Below are positions 1 to 12,099 of a DNA stretch of 64,000 nt, one piece after another. The notes beneath the pieces were generated by a model that was not told where the DNA came from, searched no databases, and worked only from the letters and a program-made list of their open reading frames with translations. The DNA is from Ovis canadensis (lineage: Eukaryota > Chordata > Mammalia > Artiodactyla > Bovidae), in the NCBI RefSeq assembly GCF_042477335.2, contig NC_091248.1:120240501-120304500 (forward strand), given 5' to 3'. Each line of letters starts with the position of its first letter. Position 1 is the stretch's first letter. Made by a program: the position numbers and the translations under genes.

Positions 1-2712
1 CTGAGACTTCCTGCCAGAGAGAGGGAACAGGGGGTCAGTGTTGCTTTGTTCCTCATCCAACAAGGATTTATTCTAAGAAGTGGCACATTGTGATAGCAGA
101 AGCTTCTATCAGACTGGAATCATTTTTATTGAGAGGGGAGAACCCTCTCTTCACATCCATGCAGGTCTCACCTCTCTAGGTTTGAATTTGACCAACCTGA
201 GTGCAAGTAGGAGGAGAAAGGACAAATGACTCTCCCCTGACTCTCTCCCACTCTAAAGGAAGGCAGGGGAACGGATGACCAATCCACAGACTGAGGAGGC
301 AGAGGAAGACCGCAGGCCTTCTGCTTGGATACCGCTTGGTCTCCTACAAGCGCCTTTCCCCATGGACCCCTTGCCATGTGCTTGTCTGGAGATAGCAAAG
401 ATACCTTAGTGTCAGATAGGGTCTTTAGAGGCTGCCCCACACACATGGTGTTTACTGCCGTTCTTTCGTCGTGCATATTCTGGCACTCATAGTAGGGACG
501 AGTATATTGGTTTATCCAAGTCAGGATGTCAGGGTCACTAACTGTGGGAAAGAGAAAAGTCCAGGGTGACTCTCCTTATCACATTTACTCTTGTGATCAG
601 CCTCTGTTCTGTGAATACACTGTATATATTTATAGTGGGTATCAGACATTCCATCCTTCTTAGAGCCCCTTGTTCAGGATCTCTGTGTCTAAGCAGTGGA
701 TTCAAAGCATTACATGAGTCTTACATCAGATATCATCAGATCTATAATTCTCTCTGTACTGTGCATAACCTGGAAAGCTTAAAAATCTCACAGGAAAATT
801 ATGAATGATTATGAGGAGAGAGAGAAAGAAAGCTGTTGTCTATAAGAAAGCTTCCTTTTGGGGACTTACTTCATCATCTTTACACTTAAACATAAAGGGA
901 GAAAATTATTTTTAATGTGTTTTAAACTCTGTTTTTTTATAGTGAGGTCATTTATAAATGGATTATTTATAAGTACATATGTATATGTATAAATATACAT
1001 ATATAATTTCCCCTAAGAAGTAACATTGCTCATCTTACTTATTGCAGTTGTTACTATACTGTTAACCTCAGGATGTAAGGAGTCTAACCAACACATTATG
1101 TAATTTTAATCTCTGGTGGAGAGTAATGAGGAGGAAGGAAGCAAAAAATCGACTAGAGATCTCTCAAGTTAAACCTAGCATTACTTATAAAGCAGAATAT
1201 TTTGGATACATTTCCAATCTAATGTTTTAAATCAAATCAGATCAGGAAGCGTCAGGTCAGAAAAGGACAAGAAGAGTTATGTTAATTTTAACTTTTCTGG
1301 AAATCTAATTGAAATACTTAGAACAAGTTAGGTGAAAGTAACCTACTTACTTGAAATAGTGAATTCTTAATAAATATTGGGAGGCTGGCCCTAGAGAGCT
1401 TACAGAATTGATTTGTCACTGTGATTCTGACATGACATGCAGAGCCCATGTGACGAAACTTTTTGTAGTTTTATTTTGCTTTCAAGTGGTATGTCGTAAA
1501 TTACTTTGTAAAATGTGAAGCAGTTACTTTGAATACGATTTAAAAGCTTCAATTTGTTCAGAAAATATATTCACTTAGATTCTCTAGAACGTTGCTTCTA
1601 AATTGAAGTTGCCAAATTTCATTGGCCCTGAGAATACAAAAGTGCTCACTTGTTACCTTGACAAAACAGACTGATAGACCAAAACAGTCTCCTACTTTTT
1701 ATTTGTTGTTATAGAATGTATGACTTGTTCTGTAACCAGAGGAGAAAGGTTTAAACCTGATTACTATCCACAACTTGCCTTAGTGAGTAGGCTTTAACAA
1801 GCCAATCCATTAATGTCACTCTTTAAAGTCAGCATGTTAGACTCCTCCAATAAACAACGGAGTGCCAACAATCTCACCCAGGTAATCAAGCCTCTACAGA
1901 TGACATCACCTCTCTTCAGCCTCTGAAAGTCCTCCAGACTCTCAATGGAAAGCTTCCCACAAACCCCATATAAGCACTGCTTAGTACTCTGTACTGCTCA
2001 TTGAGACTGTGCCTGCTCAGCACTGCTCTTCTATACTAAGCAATAAGTTCAGCTTTCTCATTTCAGATATCAAGTAGTGGTTCCGGTACCCTCTGTTAAT
2101 GAAAGGGAGGATAATGGTAGTATAAGCTACGTCCTTCACGTGTGTGTGTGCTGTGTGCTCAGTCATGTGCGACTCTTTGTGACCCCCGTGAACCTGCCAG
2201 GCTCCTCTGTTCATGGGATTCTCCAGGCAAGAACACTGGAGTGGATGGTCATGCCCTCCTCCAAGGGATCTTCCCAACCCAGGGACTGAACCCTCATATC
2301 TCTTGCGTCTTCTGCACTGCAGGCAGATTCTTTACCACTGAGATGCACCTGAGAAGTGCTTCAGGTATATCCCTCTTCATTTTCCCCAGTGCCAAAACCT
2401 TCCCAGGATGAAGAACACAGAGTCAAACACTTACGGTTTTTATATTTACTCCAGGTCCAGGTTGGGATAAAGCAGGATTCATTAAGTGATAAGGGTTCCA
2501 TAGCTATGGCTATGGTTCCCACCTGGGTGGTGATTTTAGCAGCCTCAGACAGTTTTATCATCATCAGGTCATCGTTCAGATATTCTGAGTTGAAGTCAGG
2601 GTAGGGCACAGTCATTGAGTAACTCTGGGTCTGCTCATGCTTATTTTTGATGTTGGGTTGATAAATTCCCAATCGGATTTTAACACTATGGAAGAAGCAA
2701 GACAGGGAGATT

Positions 2713-2745
<33 letters not shown>

Positions 2746-5700
2746 AAACAAAAAACCAGGGTTTACAGAATGTCAGAACTGCAAGAAGTGTCATAGGTGA
2801 CTTTCTTTAATCATCTAATCATCTTCGTTTTATTTCTTAGGCCTGAGAACCAAAGTGACCTGCCTTGGCCTGTAAAATAGTAGTAACAATAGTTTATAGG
2901 ATTGTTGTATTAGAGTCAATGCATATACATAAAACCTGACATGGTATCTGCCACCTAGAACATACTCAGTGGAATCTAATTGTTGTCTTCGATGATGTTA
3001 ATGATCACAACGACAACCTGGATAATCTGAATGAATAGGTAACAGATATGGCCCCAGAACCCATTATTCCAGAGGTCTTTGCCTGCCCTCCGCTGTCTGA
3101 AACAACTCTAGAGCATGTATATTGTACCTGCTGTTTCTGGATAGTCTTAGGCCCTTTCCAGCTCCTTTTGGGCCCATATCCTTGTATTTACTAAAGTTTG
3201 CCTACACTGATTATAGATTCAAAAGACTCTTAGCAGCCTAAGAGGACTCCCACTGACCACTTTCTGTGATATTTCCTGGACAAATTCAAACCCACCCATT
3301 TCTATTGCCGGGAGTCCAGTCATGTAACAGACACAGGAGCCACTGCCTGCCAAAAGACAGTCTGTGCATTAGGTCTGGCTGAGAGAAGAAAATCCAGTTT
3401 TCCAATGCCACTTCCTGGAGCGGATGGACTATATTTCCCGCCTATATTTCCTTTGTATTTCTCACTTACACAAAGCAGGGGGTCTATCTGTGTTTGAATG
3501 AACTGTCTTGAACAACCAGCTGGCTGAAAATTCTGAGTTAGAAGTGACCCTTGTACATTCCTGAAACTGTGACTAGGTTGCAATTATCTAACACTTTGCC
3601 ACACACAACAGAGACACCGGTTTGTAAAGGACAGCGTCATCTCGTGCGGAGCTCCTTCACTCTTTTCTCTTACCTGTATCACATGGCTTCTGCCTAACAC
3701 TTCACCCTCAGCCTGTGAACACCCACCCCTACTCACAAGAGTCTCTGTACACTCTTCCCTCTGCCTGGAATTTCCCCCAGAATTTATTCAACCTGGTTGC
3801 ATCCTTCTCTTCGTGTCTGTCTCATCTCTTCAAACAGACCTGATATGATCACCCTAACTAAAGTAGGTATCTTGTTTTATTCCTGTATATTGCTGCTTAG
3901 CACTCCTTTCGATGTTTTATTTGGGGACTTTTATTTGCTTTGGCCTATTTCCTCTACCAGAATGTGAGCTCCATGAGGAAAGACTAATTACCATCTTGTT
4001 CCCTTGCTGCTTTTTCCTTTCATTAAGCAGTCCCTGGAATATGGTAAATGTTCCAGAAGTATGTTGGATGAAAGTCGAAAGTGTTAGTCATTCAGTTGTG
4101 TCCGACTCTTTGCCACCCCTTGGACTGTATGTAGCCTGCCAGGCTCCTCTGTCTGTGGAATTCTTCAGGCCAGAATACTGGAGTGGGTGGCTATTCCCTT
4201 CTCCAGGAGATCTTCCCGACCCAGGGATGGAATCCAGGTCTCCTGCTTTGCAGGCAGATTCTTTACCATCTGAGCCACTAGGGAAGCCCTCAAGTAGGTT
4301 GGATGGATGTCTATTATTTATTTTCCATGAGAAGGAGACTTCTGACATTCCTCTTCATCTCCTCCTAAACTGCCCAAATGTATCTTTTTCCCCATTGGGA
4401 AGATGACTCTCTCTCTTCCTGGGTCTTCAGATTCCCTGGGATGCCGTTAGAACTTGCTAGGATGCCTCACAAGACCTGCTTTTAAATTTTATGTATTTAT
4501 TTTTAAGTGAAGGATAATTGTTTTGCAATACTGTGTTGGTTTCTGCCATACATCAACATGAATCAACCATAGGTATACCTATGTCCCCTCCTTGAACCTT
4601 CCTCCCATTTCCCATGTCTCATCCAAACTCAACCTGGTTGAGGGCCCGGAGTCGTATAACAAATTCCCACCGGTGATCTATCTTACACCTGGTAGTGCGT
4701 ATGCTTCGATGTTACTCTCTGTATTTGTCTCACACTCTCCTTCCTCCCCTCCCCTCACCCGTGTCCTCTCTATGTCTGCCTCTCCATTGCTGCCCTGCGA
4801 ATAGTTTCCTCAGCACTGTCTTTCTAGATCCAATAAACATCCATTTATATAAGGTATTTGTTGGTCTCTTTCTGACTTCCTTTACTCTGTGTAATAGGCT
4901 CTAGGTTCATCCACCTCATTAGGATTGACTCAAATGTGTTCCTTTTTATGGCTGAGTAATATTCCATTGTATATATGTACCACAGCTTCTTCATTCATCT
5001 GTTGATGGACATCTAGGTTGCTTCTATGTCCTAGCTGTTGTAAATAATGCTGCAATGAACATTTGGGTACATGTGTGTTTTTTAATTTTGGTTTCCTCAG
5101 GGTATGTTTTAGCAGCGGGATTGCTGAGTCATATTGTAGCTTTATTCCTAGTTTTATAAGGAATCTCCATACGGTCATCAGACCTGCTTTTGTTTAAATA
5201 GACTCCCCCCTGGCTCCCAAGAGCAGAGAAATACTTACGGAGAGGGGCAGTGAGCAGCGGTCAGTACCCACTGCGGGTGAATGAGTGTGCCCACACAGGG
5301 TTCTGGGAAGGACTGCAGGTAGACCATATAAGGGATAGTAAAATCTACTTCATTCGTCTTCTCAGGGTTAGATTCTTCTGCCAGAATAACTCCTAAAGAA
5401 TCAGTGGGGTCACAGGTAGAGAGATAGGGCAAGAGGTGAAAGTTGGCTACGATAGTTTTTCCCACCCTAAGGTTTTCAAGCTGAAATGGTCTTCCACTGC
5501 TGCTAAGTCACTTCAGTTGTGTCCGACTCTGTGCGACCCCATGGATGGCAGCCCACCAGGCTCCCCGTCCCTGGGAGTCTCCAGGCGAGAACACTGGAGT
5601 GGGTTGACATTTCCTTCTCCAATGCATGAAAGTGAAAAGTGAAAGTGAAGTCGACTCTTCGCGACCCCATGGACTGCAGCCCACCAGGCTCCTGCATGCA

Positions 5701-6995
5701 TGGGATTTTCCAGGCAAGAGTACTGGAGTGGGGGGCCATTCTTCCCTATTTTATTTTAATTGAAGGATAATTGCCTTACAGTGTTGTGTTCGTTTCTGCT
5801 GTACAACAACTCGAAGCAGCTATAGGAATACGTGCCCCCTCCCTGTCGACCTTCTCTCCCTCCCACCTCCATCCTGCCCCTCCACGCTGTCGCAGAGCCC
5901 TGTGCCATGCTCCCTGTGTTATACGGCAGCCTCCCACCAGCTGTCTGTTAATATTCACACACGGCAGTGAGTGTATGCCAATGCTACGCTCTCAATTCAC
6001 CGCAAACTCTCCTTCTCCTGCTGTGTCCACAGCTCCTTTCTCTGTGTTTGCCTCTCTTTGCCTGCCCTGCAAATAAGTTCATCTGTCCCATTTCTCCAAG
6101 GGAAATCATGCATGTCACCCAAGCTCTACACATTAAGAAAACTGATACGTGTCTTTGCTTGAGATGGAGGTATACTGAAGTTCTGTGAAACTAACGCAAA
6201 GGCATATCTGAGGCTGATCATAAACCCTGATTGGCAGTGCTGTGTATAATAAAAATGAAAAAAAAATTACTACTTAAAAAATATTATTCTAAATTCACTT
6301 TTGCCAGGAATGAAAGTAAAAAAGTTAAATCCTACCTGACTTTGGTGCTGAAAGGAGTGGAAGAGCTTGGGGGAGGGACCTGAGGCTCTTACCCCTCTTC
6401 CCAACCTGCACTTACTCCTCCAGAGTCCATCTGCCCAGAGAAAGGGAAGATGTACTTTTCTGCTCTCTGTCCAGGAGTCCTGGGAGAGTGCAGGGCACTT
6501 ATAAAGACATATGCTAACTTGCTCGCAGGTGCACAAGAAGCTTAGAGAGACCGTTGATGGGGTGAGCCATGCATCAAGAGTGATACCTTTCCTTCCATTA
6601 GCAGTTAATTGAAGGATATGCCCACCACCTCCTCTCTCTTCAGTTTTGGCCAGCTACGTCCTTCTCTGATCCATGTGTGTGCATGCTCAGTTGCTTCGGT
6701 CGTGTCCGACTCTTTGAGATCCTATGGACCATAGCCCACCAGGCTCCTCTGTCCATGGGATTCTCCAGGCAAGAATACTGGAGCGGGTTGCAGTGCCCTC
6801 CTCCAGGGGATCTTCCCAACCCAGAGTTCGAACCCATGTCTGTTATGTTTCCTGCATTAGCAGGTGAGTTCTTTACCACTAACACCACCTGGGAAGCCCC
6901 GTCCTCCCACACATCACCACATCACTCCCTAAGCAGCAACAAGACCTAGACTCACCAGCCATGCTCATGAGCATGAAGAAGACACAGCACTTCAT
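1..6995 (-). CDS. PRSS58-like: PRSS58/trypsin-X-like serine protease, 3' end off the window
   Basis: I assembled this from splice signals: coding exon 1 6956-6995, exon 2 5239-5392, exon 3 2435-2685, exon 4 405-541, exon 5 from 10 leftwards. Lengths of 40, 154, 251 and 137 nt and phases 1, 2, 1 and 0 match the trypsinogen plan, and every junction is GT-AG. The protein starts [14 protein letters not shown], a signal peptide. It keeps the catalytic His in LTAAHC and the catalytic Asp in [10 protein letters not shown]. It has no DDDDK-IVGG activation site; the corresponding stretch is [10 protein letters not shown]. In exon 4 the position matching trypsin Asp189 is Ser and Cys191 is Thr. Exon 5 opens E-V-S where trypsin has G-D-S, so a serine aligns with Ser195 but Asp194 is lost. 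This resembles human PRSS58, which reads KEVS there. It is probably a secreted, atypical or inactive trypsin relative. Which TRYX paralogue it is remains uncertain. Confidence 0.85.
542..2131. other. Intron 3 of the PRSS58-like gene, no gene seen
   Basis: AT-rich, single-copy-looking intron between exons 4 and 3. I see no coding exon, RNA gene or recognisable recent repeat until the SINE at about 2132. Confidence 0.6.
2132..2352 (-). mobile_element. Bov-tA type SINE
   Basis: Antisense copy with the standard blocks: a CTCAGTC-GTG-CGACTCTTTG region, CCAGGCAAGAACACTGGAGT, then a degraded tRNA-like head near TTTACCACTGAG. It lies in intron 3 of the PRSS58-like gene. Confidence 0.85.
2727..2756. 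repeat. A-rich / CA microsatellite
   Basis: A short A run followed by (CA)n and a second A-rich run, just upstream (minus-strand sense) of exon 3 of the PRSS58-like gene. Confidence 0.7.
2757..4072. other. Intron 2 (right part) of the PRSS58-like gene, no gene seen
   Basis: Intronic sequence with no exon-like open frame flanked by splice signals and no recent repeat that I recognise. Confidence 0.55.
4073..4292 (-). mobile_element. Bov-tA type SINE
   Basis: Antisense SINE ending in the tRNA-derived head (CATCTGAGCCACTAGGGAAG on the plus strand). It lies in intron 2 of the PRSS58-like gene. Confidence 0.88.
4484..5179 (-). mobile_element. 5'-truncated L1 insertion with target-site duplication
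   Basis: L1 3' UTR and the C-terminal end of ORF2 in antisense (a frame at 4930-5178 encodes the [18 protein letters not shown] region). Matching 12-bp flanks AGACCTGCTTTT at 4472-4483 and 5180-5191 mark a clean target-primed insertion into intron 2. Confidence 0.85.
5498..5745 (-). mobile_element. BovA2-type SINE (dimeric)
   Basis: Two head-to-tail BovA monomers in antisense, joined by the AAAGTGAAAAGTGAAAGTG linker. No tRNA head is present, which separates it from Bov-tA. It lies in intron 1 of the PRSS58-like gene. Confidence 0.82.
5748..6095 (-). mobile_element. L1 3' UTR fragment
   Basis: Antisense L1 3' end (GAAGGATAATTGCCTTACAG and the CT-rich block after it), directly abutting the BovA2 SINE. 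It resembles the L1 at 4484-5179 but is more diverged. Confidence 0.7.
6670..6899 (-). mobile_element. Bov-tA type SINE
   Basis: Antisense SINE with a complete tRNA-like head ending at ACCACCTGGGAAGCCC. It sits only about 55 bp inside intron 1 from the exon 1 donor of the PRSS58-like gene. Confidence 0.88.
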
Positions 6996-8084
6996 GTCAG
7001 GCTGGGATCTTGCCAGCAGCAAAGTCAGATCAAGCTCTCGGCTGTCTCAATCTTTAGTCCAAGTAGCCTTGGCAAGAACAGCTTTGCAGGCGGGGGCGGG
7101 GGGTGGGGGTGGGGGATATTACTTTGTGGGGGTAGGGAAGGAGCAAGGATGCTAGAGCAATCTTCAAACTAGCTCTTATCAAAATCCAGTTATACAAGGC
7201 ACAGCTGGGAGCTGGCTCTGATGTGGGTGAAAGAGGAAGGGGCAGACACGTCCCTCCCCTGGTGCCTCTTCTCTGACCCTAAAGATCTCAGGAGTCATGA
7301 AGTACCTGCTGACATCCCCCTCCCCTTTCTGTGACATAATCATTCTTTGTTGTCCCCTCCTCCCTTTGTGATGGTGAACCTTATTCCCTGCCCTCACTTG
7401 TCATCTCCATTTCCCCAAGAATCCCTCTTCTCTTCTCAGAGACTCCTCAAACATTGGGGTATGACATAAAGGTAACAAGGCATCCTCCCCTCCCCGTTTT
7501 AGTGTTGAGGATGCTGTGGTCTTCACGGAAGTCAGCAGCAAAGTTAGGACTTGAAACTGAGTCTCCAGATTTCCTCTGATGTGTTGAATTGTACCTGAGT
7601 CCTGTGCTCCCAGAAAACACTGGTGGGTGAAGAAGTTTTGGCTTACCACAAAGAATGACCCTTCCCCATGTTAGTTTGAAGAGATTCTGCCCACTCTTTC
7701 TCAGGGCTCCCATAGAACTTTGGATGACTTCTTTGTTGATCTGTGACAAGGTCAATCACAGGCCCTTTTCTCTTTTTTACCTGAACTCACTGACACGGCC
7801 AGACATGGACCCTCCAATTCCCCAATTTGTCTCTCATCAATGATTAGCTGAGCTTGCAACTGTTACCCCCACCCCACAACAAATCTAACTACAACTAGAG
7901 AGAAACACTTCCTGTTCAGCTGACTGAGAATTCCTTGATTGTAAAACAACCTCAACCGTTCACCTCTCCAGCTGTGACTTGTATATATCTCCCTACAAAA
8001 GTCTTAAGGTAAAATCATTCTGCTGAGACACTCTGATCTTCAAATACCTCTTATTGCAGTAATCTGAATAACACGAATCTCCTT
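6996..8084. other. Intergenic, 5' of the PRSS58-like gene
   Basis: Contains the upstream flank of the PRSS58-like gene. I find no clear TATA box within 100 bp of its ATG. The open frames here have no recognisable family and no codon structure; I treat them as chance. Confidence 0.5.
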
Positions 8085-8475
8085 ACCTGTTCAGTTTTTG
8101 TGTTGGACACTCGCTACTCTTTTTAATGTTATCCCACTCCTTTTTATAAGTTAGCCTTAACTTTCTGACTGCCCTCCCCTCACCCTGAGATATGTAACTA
8201 ATAATGGGTTCAATCATGGATATTGGTCTGTAGTTTTCTTGTGTTGTTTTTGGCTTGGGTATCAGGATAGTGCTGGCCTTGTAGAATGAGTTTGGAAGTG
8301 TTCTCTCTCCTTCAATGTTTGGAGGAGTTTGAGAAGGGTTGGTGTTCATTATCTGAATGTTTGGTAGAATTCTCCAGTGAAGCTCTCTGATCCTGTCTTG
8401 TTTTCTGTGTTGAGAGGTTTTGATTACTGATCTGATCTCTTTACTCATTATTGGGCTGTTCAGATTTTCTATTTA
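8085..8475 (-). mobile_element. L1 ORF2 fragment
   Basis: Antisense translation contains L1 reverse-transcriptase motifs such as ASTILIPKPKTTQENYRPIS. It is a truncated piece with no intact ORF. Confidence 0.85.
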
Positions 8476-8593
8476 TAAAGTGCTTAGAACAGTGAGTTCT
8501 AATGGTAAATAGTAATGCTATATAAACACTTGTTAAATAATAACCTTAGGATCCCCATATTTTTCTGGGGACACATTTTGCTCTTTATGTTCA

Positions 8594-9570
8594 AATACTG
8601 CTGTTCAGTTCAGTTCAGTTCAGTCGCTCAGTCGTGTCCGACTCTTTGTGACCCCATGAATTGCAGCACGCCAGGCCTCCCTGTCCATCACCAACTCCCG
8701 GAGTTCACTCAGAGTCACATCCATTGAGTCGGTGATGCCATCCAGCCATCTCATCCTCTGTCGTCCCCTTCTCCTCCTGCCCCCAATCCCTCCCAGCAAT
8801 GATCAACTCTTTGCATGAAGTGGCCAAAGTACTGGAGTTTCAGCTTTAGCATCATTCCTTCCAAAGAAATCCCAGGGCTGATCTTCCGAATGGACTGGTT
8901 GGATCTCCTTGCAGTCCAAGGGACTCTCAAGAGTTTTCTCCAACACCACAGTTCAAAAGCATCAATTCTTCAGTGCTCAACCTTCTTCACAGTCCAACTC
9001 TTACATCCATACATGACCACAGGAAAAACCATAGCCTTGACTAGACAGACCTTAGTCAGCAAAGTAATGTCTCTGCTTTTCAATATGCTATCTAGGTTGG
9101 TCATAACTTTTCTTCCAAGGAGTAAGCGTCTTTTAATTTCATGGCTGCAGTCACCATCTGCAGTGATTTTGGAGCCCCCCAAAATAAAATCTGACACTGT
9201 TTCCACTGTTTCCCCATCTATTTCCCATGGAGTGATGGGACAGGATGCCATGATCTTCGTTTTTTGAATGGTGAGCTTTAAGCCAACTTTTTCGCTTTCC
9301 TCTTTCACTTTCATCCAGAGGCTTTTTAGTTCCTCTTCACTTTCTTCCATAAGGGTGGTGTCATCTGCATATCTGAGGTTATTGATATTTCTCCCGGCAA
9401 TCCTGATTCCAGCTTGTGTTTTTTCCAGTCCAGCATTTCTCATGATGTACTTTGCATATAAGTTAAATAAGCAGGGTGACAATAGACAGCCTTGACGTAC
9501 TCCTTTTCCTATTTGGAACCAGTCTGTTGTTCCATGTCCAGTTCTAACTGTTGCTTCCTGAACTGCATAA
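8594..9570 (-). mobile_element. BovB LINE 3' fragment
   Basis: Begins with the (TTCAG)n tail typical of the BovB 3' end, here antisense, and runs up through the C-terminal reverse-transcriptase region. A frame at 8970-9482 carries the RT motif YADDTTLM, then stops. It is 5'-truncated and dead. Confidence 0.9.
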
Positions 9571-9682
9571 GTCCTTAAAGCTTTGTAAAATTTCTATATG
9601 TACTAATAGTAGTGAAGAGCATAGACTCAGGAGTTAGTTCAGGCTTCACTTCCTGGCTTTAGGACTTTTTAGCTGTCTAGTC

Positions 9683-9816
9683 TGGAAAAGGCAATGGCAC
9701 CCCACTCCAGTACTCTTGCCTGGAAAATCCCATGCAAGGAGGAGCCTGGTAGCCTGCAGTCCATGGGGTAGCTAAGAGTCAGACATGACTGAGCGACTGA
9801 ACTGAACTGAACTGAA
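9683..9816 (+). mobile_element. BovA-type SINE monomer
   Basis: Sense copy from the GGCACCCCACTCCAGTACTC block to an (ACTGA)n tail. It sits between two antisense BovB pieces. Confidence 0.8.
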
Positions 9817-9817
9817 G

Positions 9818-10831
9818 GTTGCTGCTGCTGCTGCTGCTGTTAAGTCGCTTCAGTTGTGTCCGACTCTGTGCGACCCCATGAATCACAGCACGCCAGGCCT
9901 CCCTGTCCATCACCAACTCCCAGAGTTCACTCAGAGTCACGTCCATCGAGTCGGTGATGCCATCCAGCCATCTCATCCTCTGTCGTCCCCTTCTCCTCCT
10001 GCCCCCAATCCCTCCCAGCAATGATCAACTCTTTGCATGAAGTGGCCAAAGTACTGGAGTTTCAGCTTTAGCATCATTCCTTCCAAAGAAATCTCAGGGC
10101 TGATCTCCTTCAGAATGGGCTGGTTGGATCTCCTTGCAGTCCAAGGGACTCTCACGAGTCTTCTCCAACACCACAGTTCAAAAGCATCTATTCTTCGGCA
10201 CTCAGCTTTCTTCACAGTCCAACTCTCACATCCATACATGACCACAGGAAAAACCATAGCCTTGACTAGACAGACCTTTGTTGGCAAAGTAATGTCTCTG
10301 CTTTTGAATGTGCTGTCTAGGTTGGTCATAACTTTTCTTTCAAGGAGTAAGCGTCTTTTAATTTCATGGCTGCAGTCACCATCTGCAGTGATTTTGGAGC
10401 CCCCAAAAATAAAGTCTGACACTGTTTCCACTGTTTCCCCATATATTTCCTATGAAGTGATGGAACCAGATGCCATGATCTTCATTTTCTGAATGTTGAG
10501 CTTTAAGCCAACTTTTTCACTCTCCTCTTTCACTTTCATCCAGGGGCGTTTTAGTTCCTCTTCACTTTCTGCCATAAGGGTGTCATATCTGAGGTTATTG
10601 ATATTTCTCCCAGCAATCTTGATTCTAGCTTGTGATTCCTCCAGCCCAGTGTTTCTCATGATGTACTCTGCATATAAGTTAAATAAGCAGAGTGACAATA
10701 GACAGCCTTGACATTCTCCTTTTCGTATTTGGAACCAGTCTGTTGTTCCATGTCCAGTTCTAACTGTTGCTTGCTGACCTGCATATAGGTTTCTCAAGAG
10801 GCAGGTCAGGTGGTCTGGTATTCCTATCTAA
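9818..10831 (-). mobile_element. BovB LINE 3' fragment
   Basis: Begins at a (GCT)n run (9821-9840) and covers the C-terminal part of the BovB ORF in antisense, with frames at 9973-10431 and 10450-10797. A small deletion falls where the YADD box should be. Confidence 0.88.
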
Positions 10832-10845
10832 CTTTAGAATTACTC

Positions 10846-11289
10846 AGTTCAGTTCAGTTGCTCAGTCATATCTGACTCTTTGTGACCCCGTGGACTGCAG
10901 CACACCAGACCTCTCTGTCTGTTGCCAACTTCTGGAGTTTACTCAAACTCATGTCCATTGAGTTTATAGCCCTACTCTCACATCCATTTACGACTACTAG
11001 AAAAACCATAGCTTTGACTAGACAGACCTTTGTTGGCAAAGTAATGTCTCTGCTTTTTAATATGCTGTCTGGGTTGGTCATAACTTTTCTTCTAAGGAGC
11101 AAGCATCTTTTAATTTCATAGCTGCAGTCACCATCTGCAGTGATTTTGAAGCCCCTCAAAATAAATTCTGCCACGGTTTTGCCATCGATTTGCCATGAAG
11201 TGATGGGACCGGATGCCATGATCTTGGTTTTCTGAATGTTGAGCTTTAAGCCAACTTTTCCACTCTCCTCTTTCACTTTCATCAAGAGG
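10846..11289 (-). mobile_element. BovB LINE 3' fragment, internally deleted
   Basis: (TTCAG)n tail, then BovB C-terminal coding sequence in antisense. About 200 bp found in neighbouring copies is missing near 10970. Confidence 0.85.
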
Positions 11290-12099
11290 CCCTAACCAAA
11301 TATATACCAAGTAGACCATGTTTATTGACAAATAAAAGTCTACTCCTTGCTTGGATGGTGTGCCATGTAACTTGATTATAAGTTTCAACAGTATAATCTC
11401 CTTCAGTGATTGGCTCAATTATGTGCAAGTGACCAAATTCAGTTAAGGAGACACATACAATATTTGACAGGGACTTCTGAGGAAAAAGCTGCTTTCTCCC
11501 TAGATACAGGCAGGGGGCCTAAGATGATTAGGTGAATAGGTATATATTGGTGGTGGTGATGGGTGGGATAAAAAGACATATCACAGGGTACAAGAGAATC
11601 TTGAAATTCATTTGTTTCTGTAGGGAAGCCTGAGATTTTTAGATAAGACAGACATAAGGTAGTGAATCCCAGGGACGGGAGAGCCTGGTGGGCTGCCGTC
11701 TATGGGATCGCACAGAGCATTAAAAAAAAAAAAGTTACATGTGAAATTATTTTAGGCCATAAGTAAACATAAATGCAATTCAATAACAACTAAGGAAACA
11801 CACAGGGCAGATTAGTTATAACTGAACACTTAAGAGCCTTGAACTCAAGGCTAAGGAATTTGGGCTCCATCCTAGTGGCATGATAAGGCAATATTAAAGA
11901 CTTCAGGACTGCTTGGTACAAATGTGGATCCAGAGGTATACAAAGGCATAGAAATTTGGTAAAAGTAATATCCCTCTTGCTGTACCTTCTTCTTCTAAGA
12001 TACCTGTTATGGACTATATATTTGTATTCCTCACCACCAAAATTCATATATGCAGTCTAACGCCCAAGGAGCAAGAAGGTAGAGCCTTTGGCTTTGTTG
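11290..12099. other. Intergenic; old SINE fragment near 11.66-11.73 kb
   Basis: Mostly sequence I cannot assign. 11663-11733 is a short sense BovA fragment ending in an A run. 12000-12095 looks like one half of an ancient interspersed repeat whose other half reappears near 13125-13185, split by the BovB piece between them. Confidence 0.5.

Noticed and set aside
2017-2411. Short frames on both strands near 2.0-2.4 kb
   Set aside because: They are translations of a Bov-tA SINE; the same peptides appear at other SINEs in the window.
8815-9267. Plus-strand 150-codon frame, with similar frames at 10037, 54871 and 56722
   Set aside because: It is the complementary strand of BovB coding sequence. 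The same frame recurs at every antisense BovB copy and has no protein family of its own.
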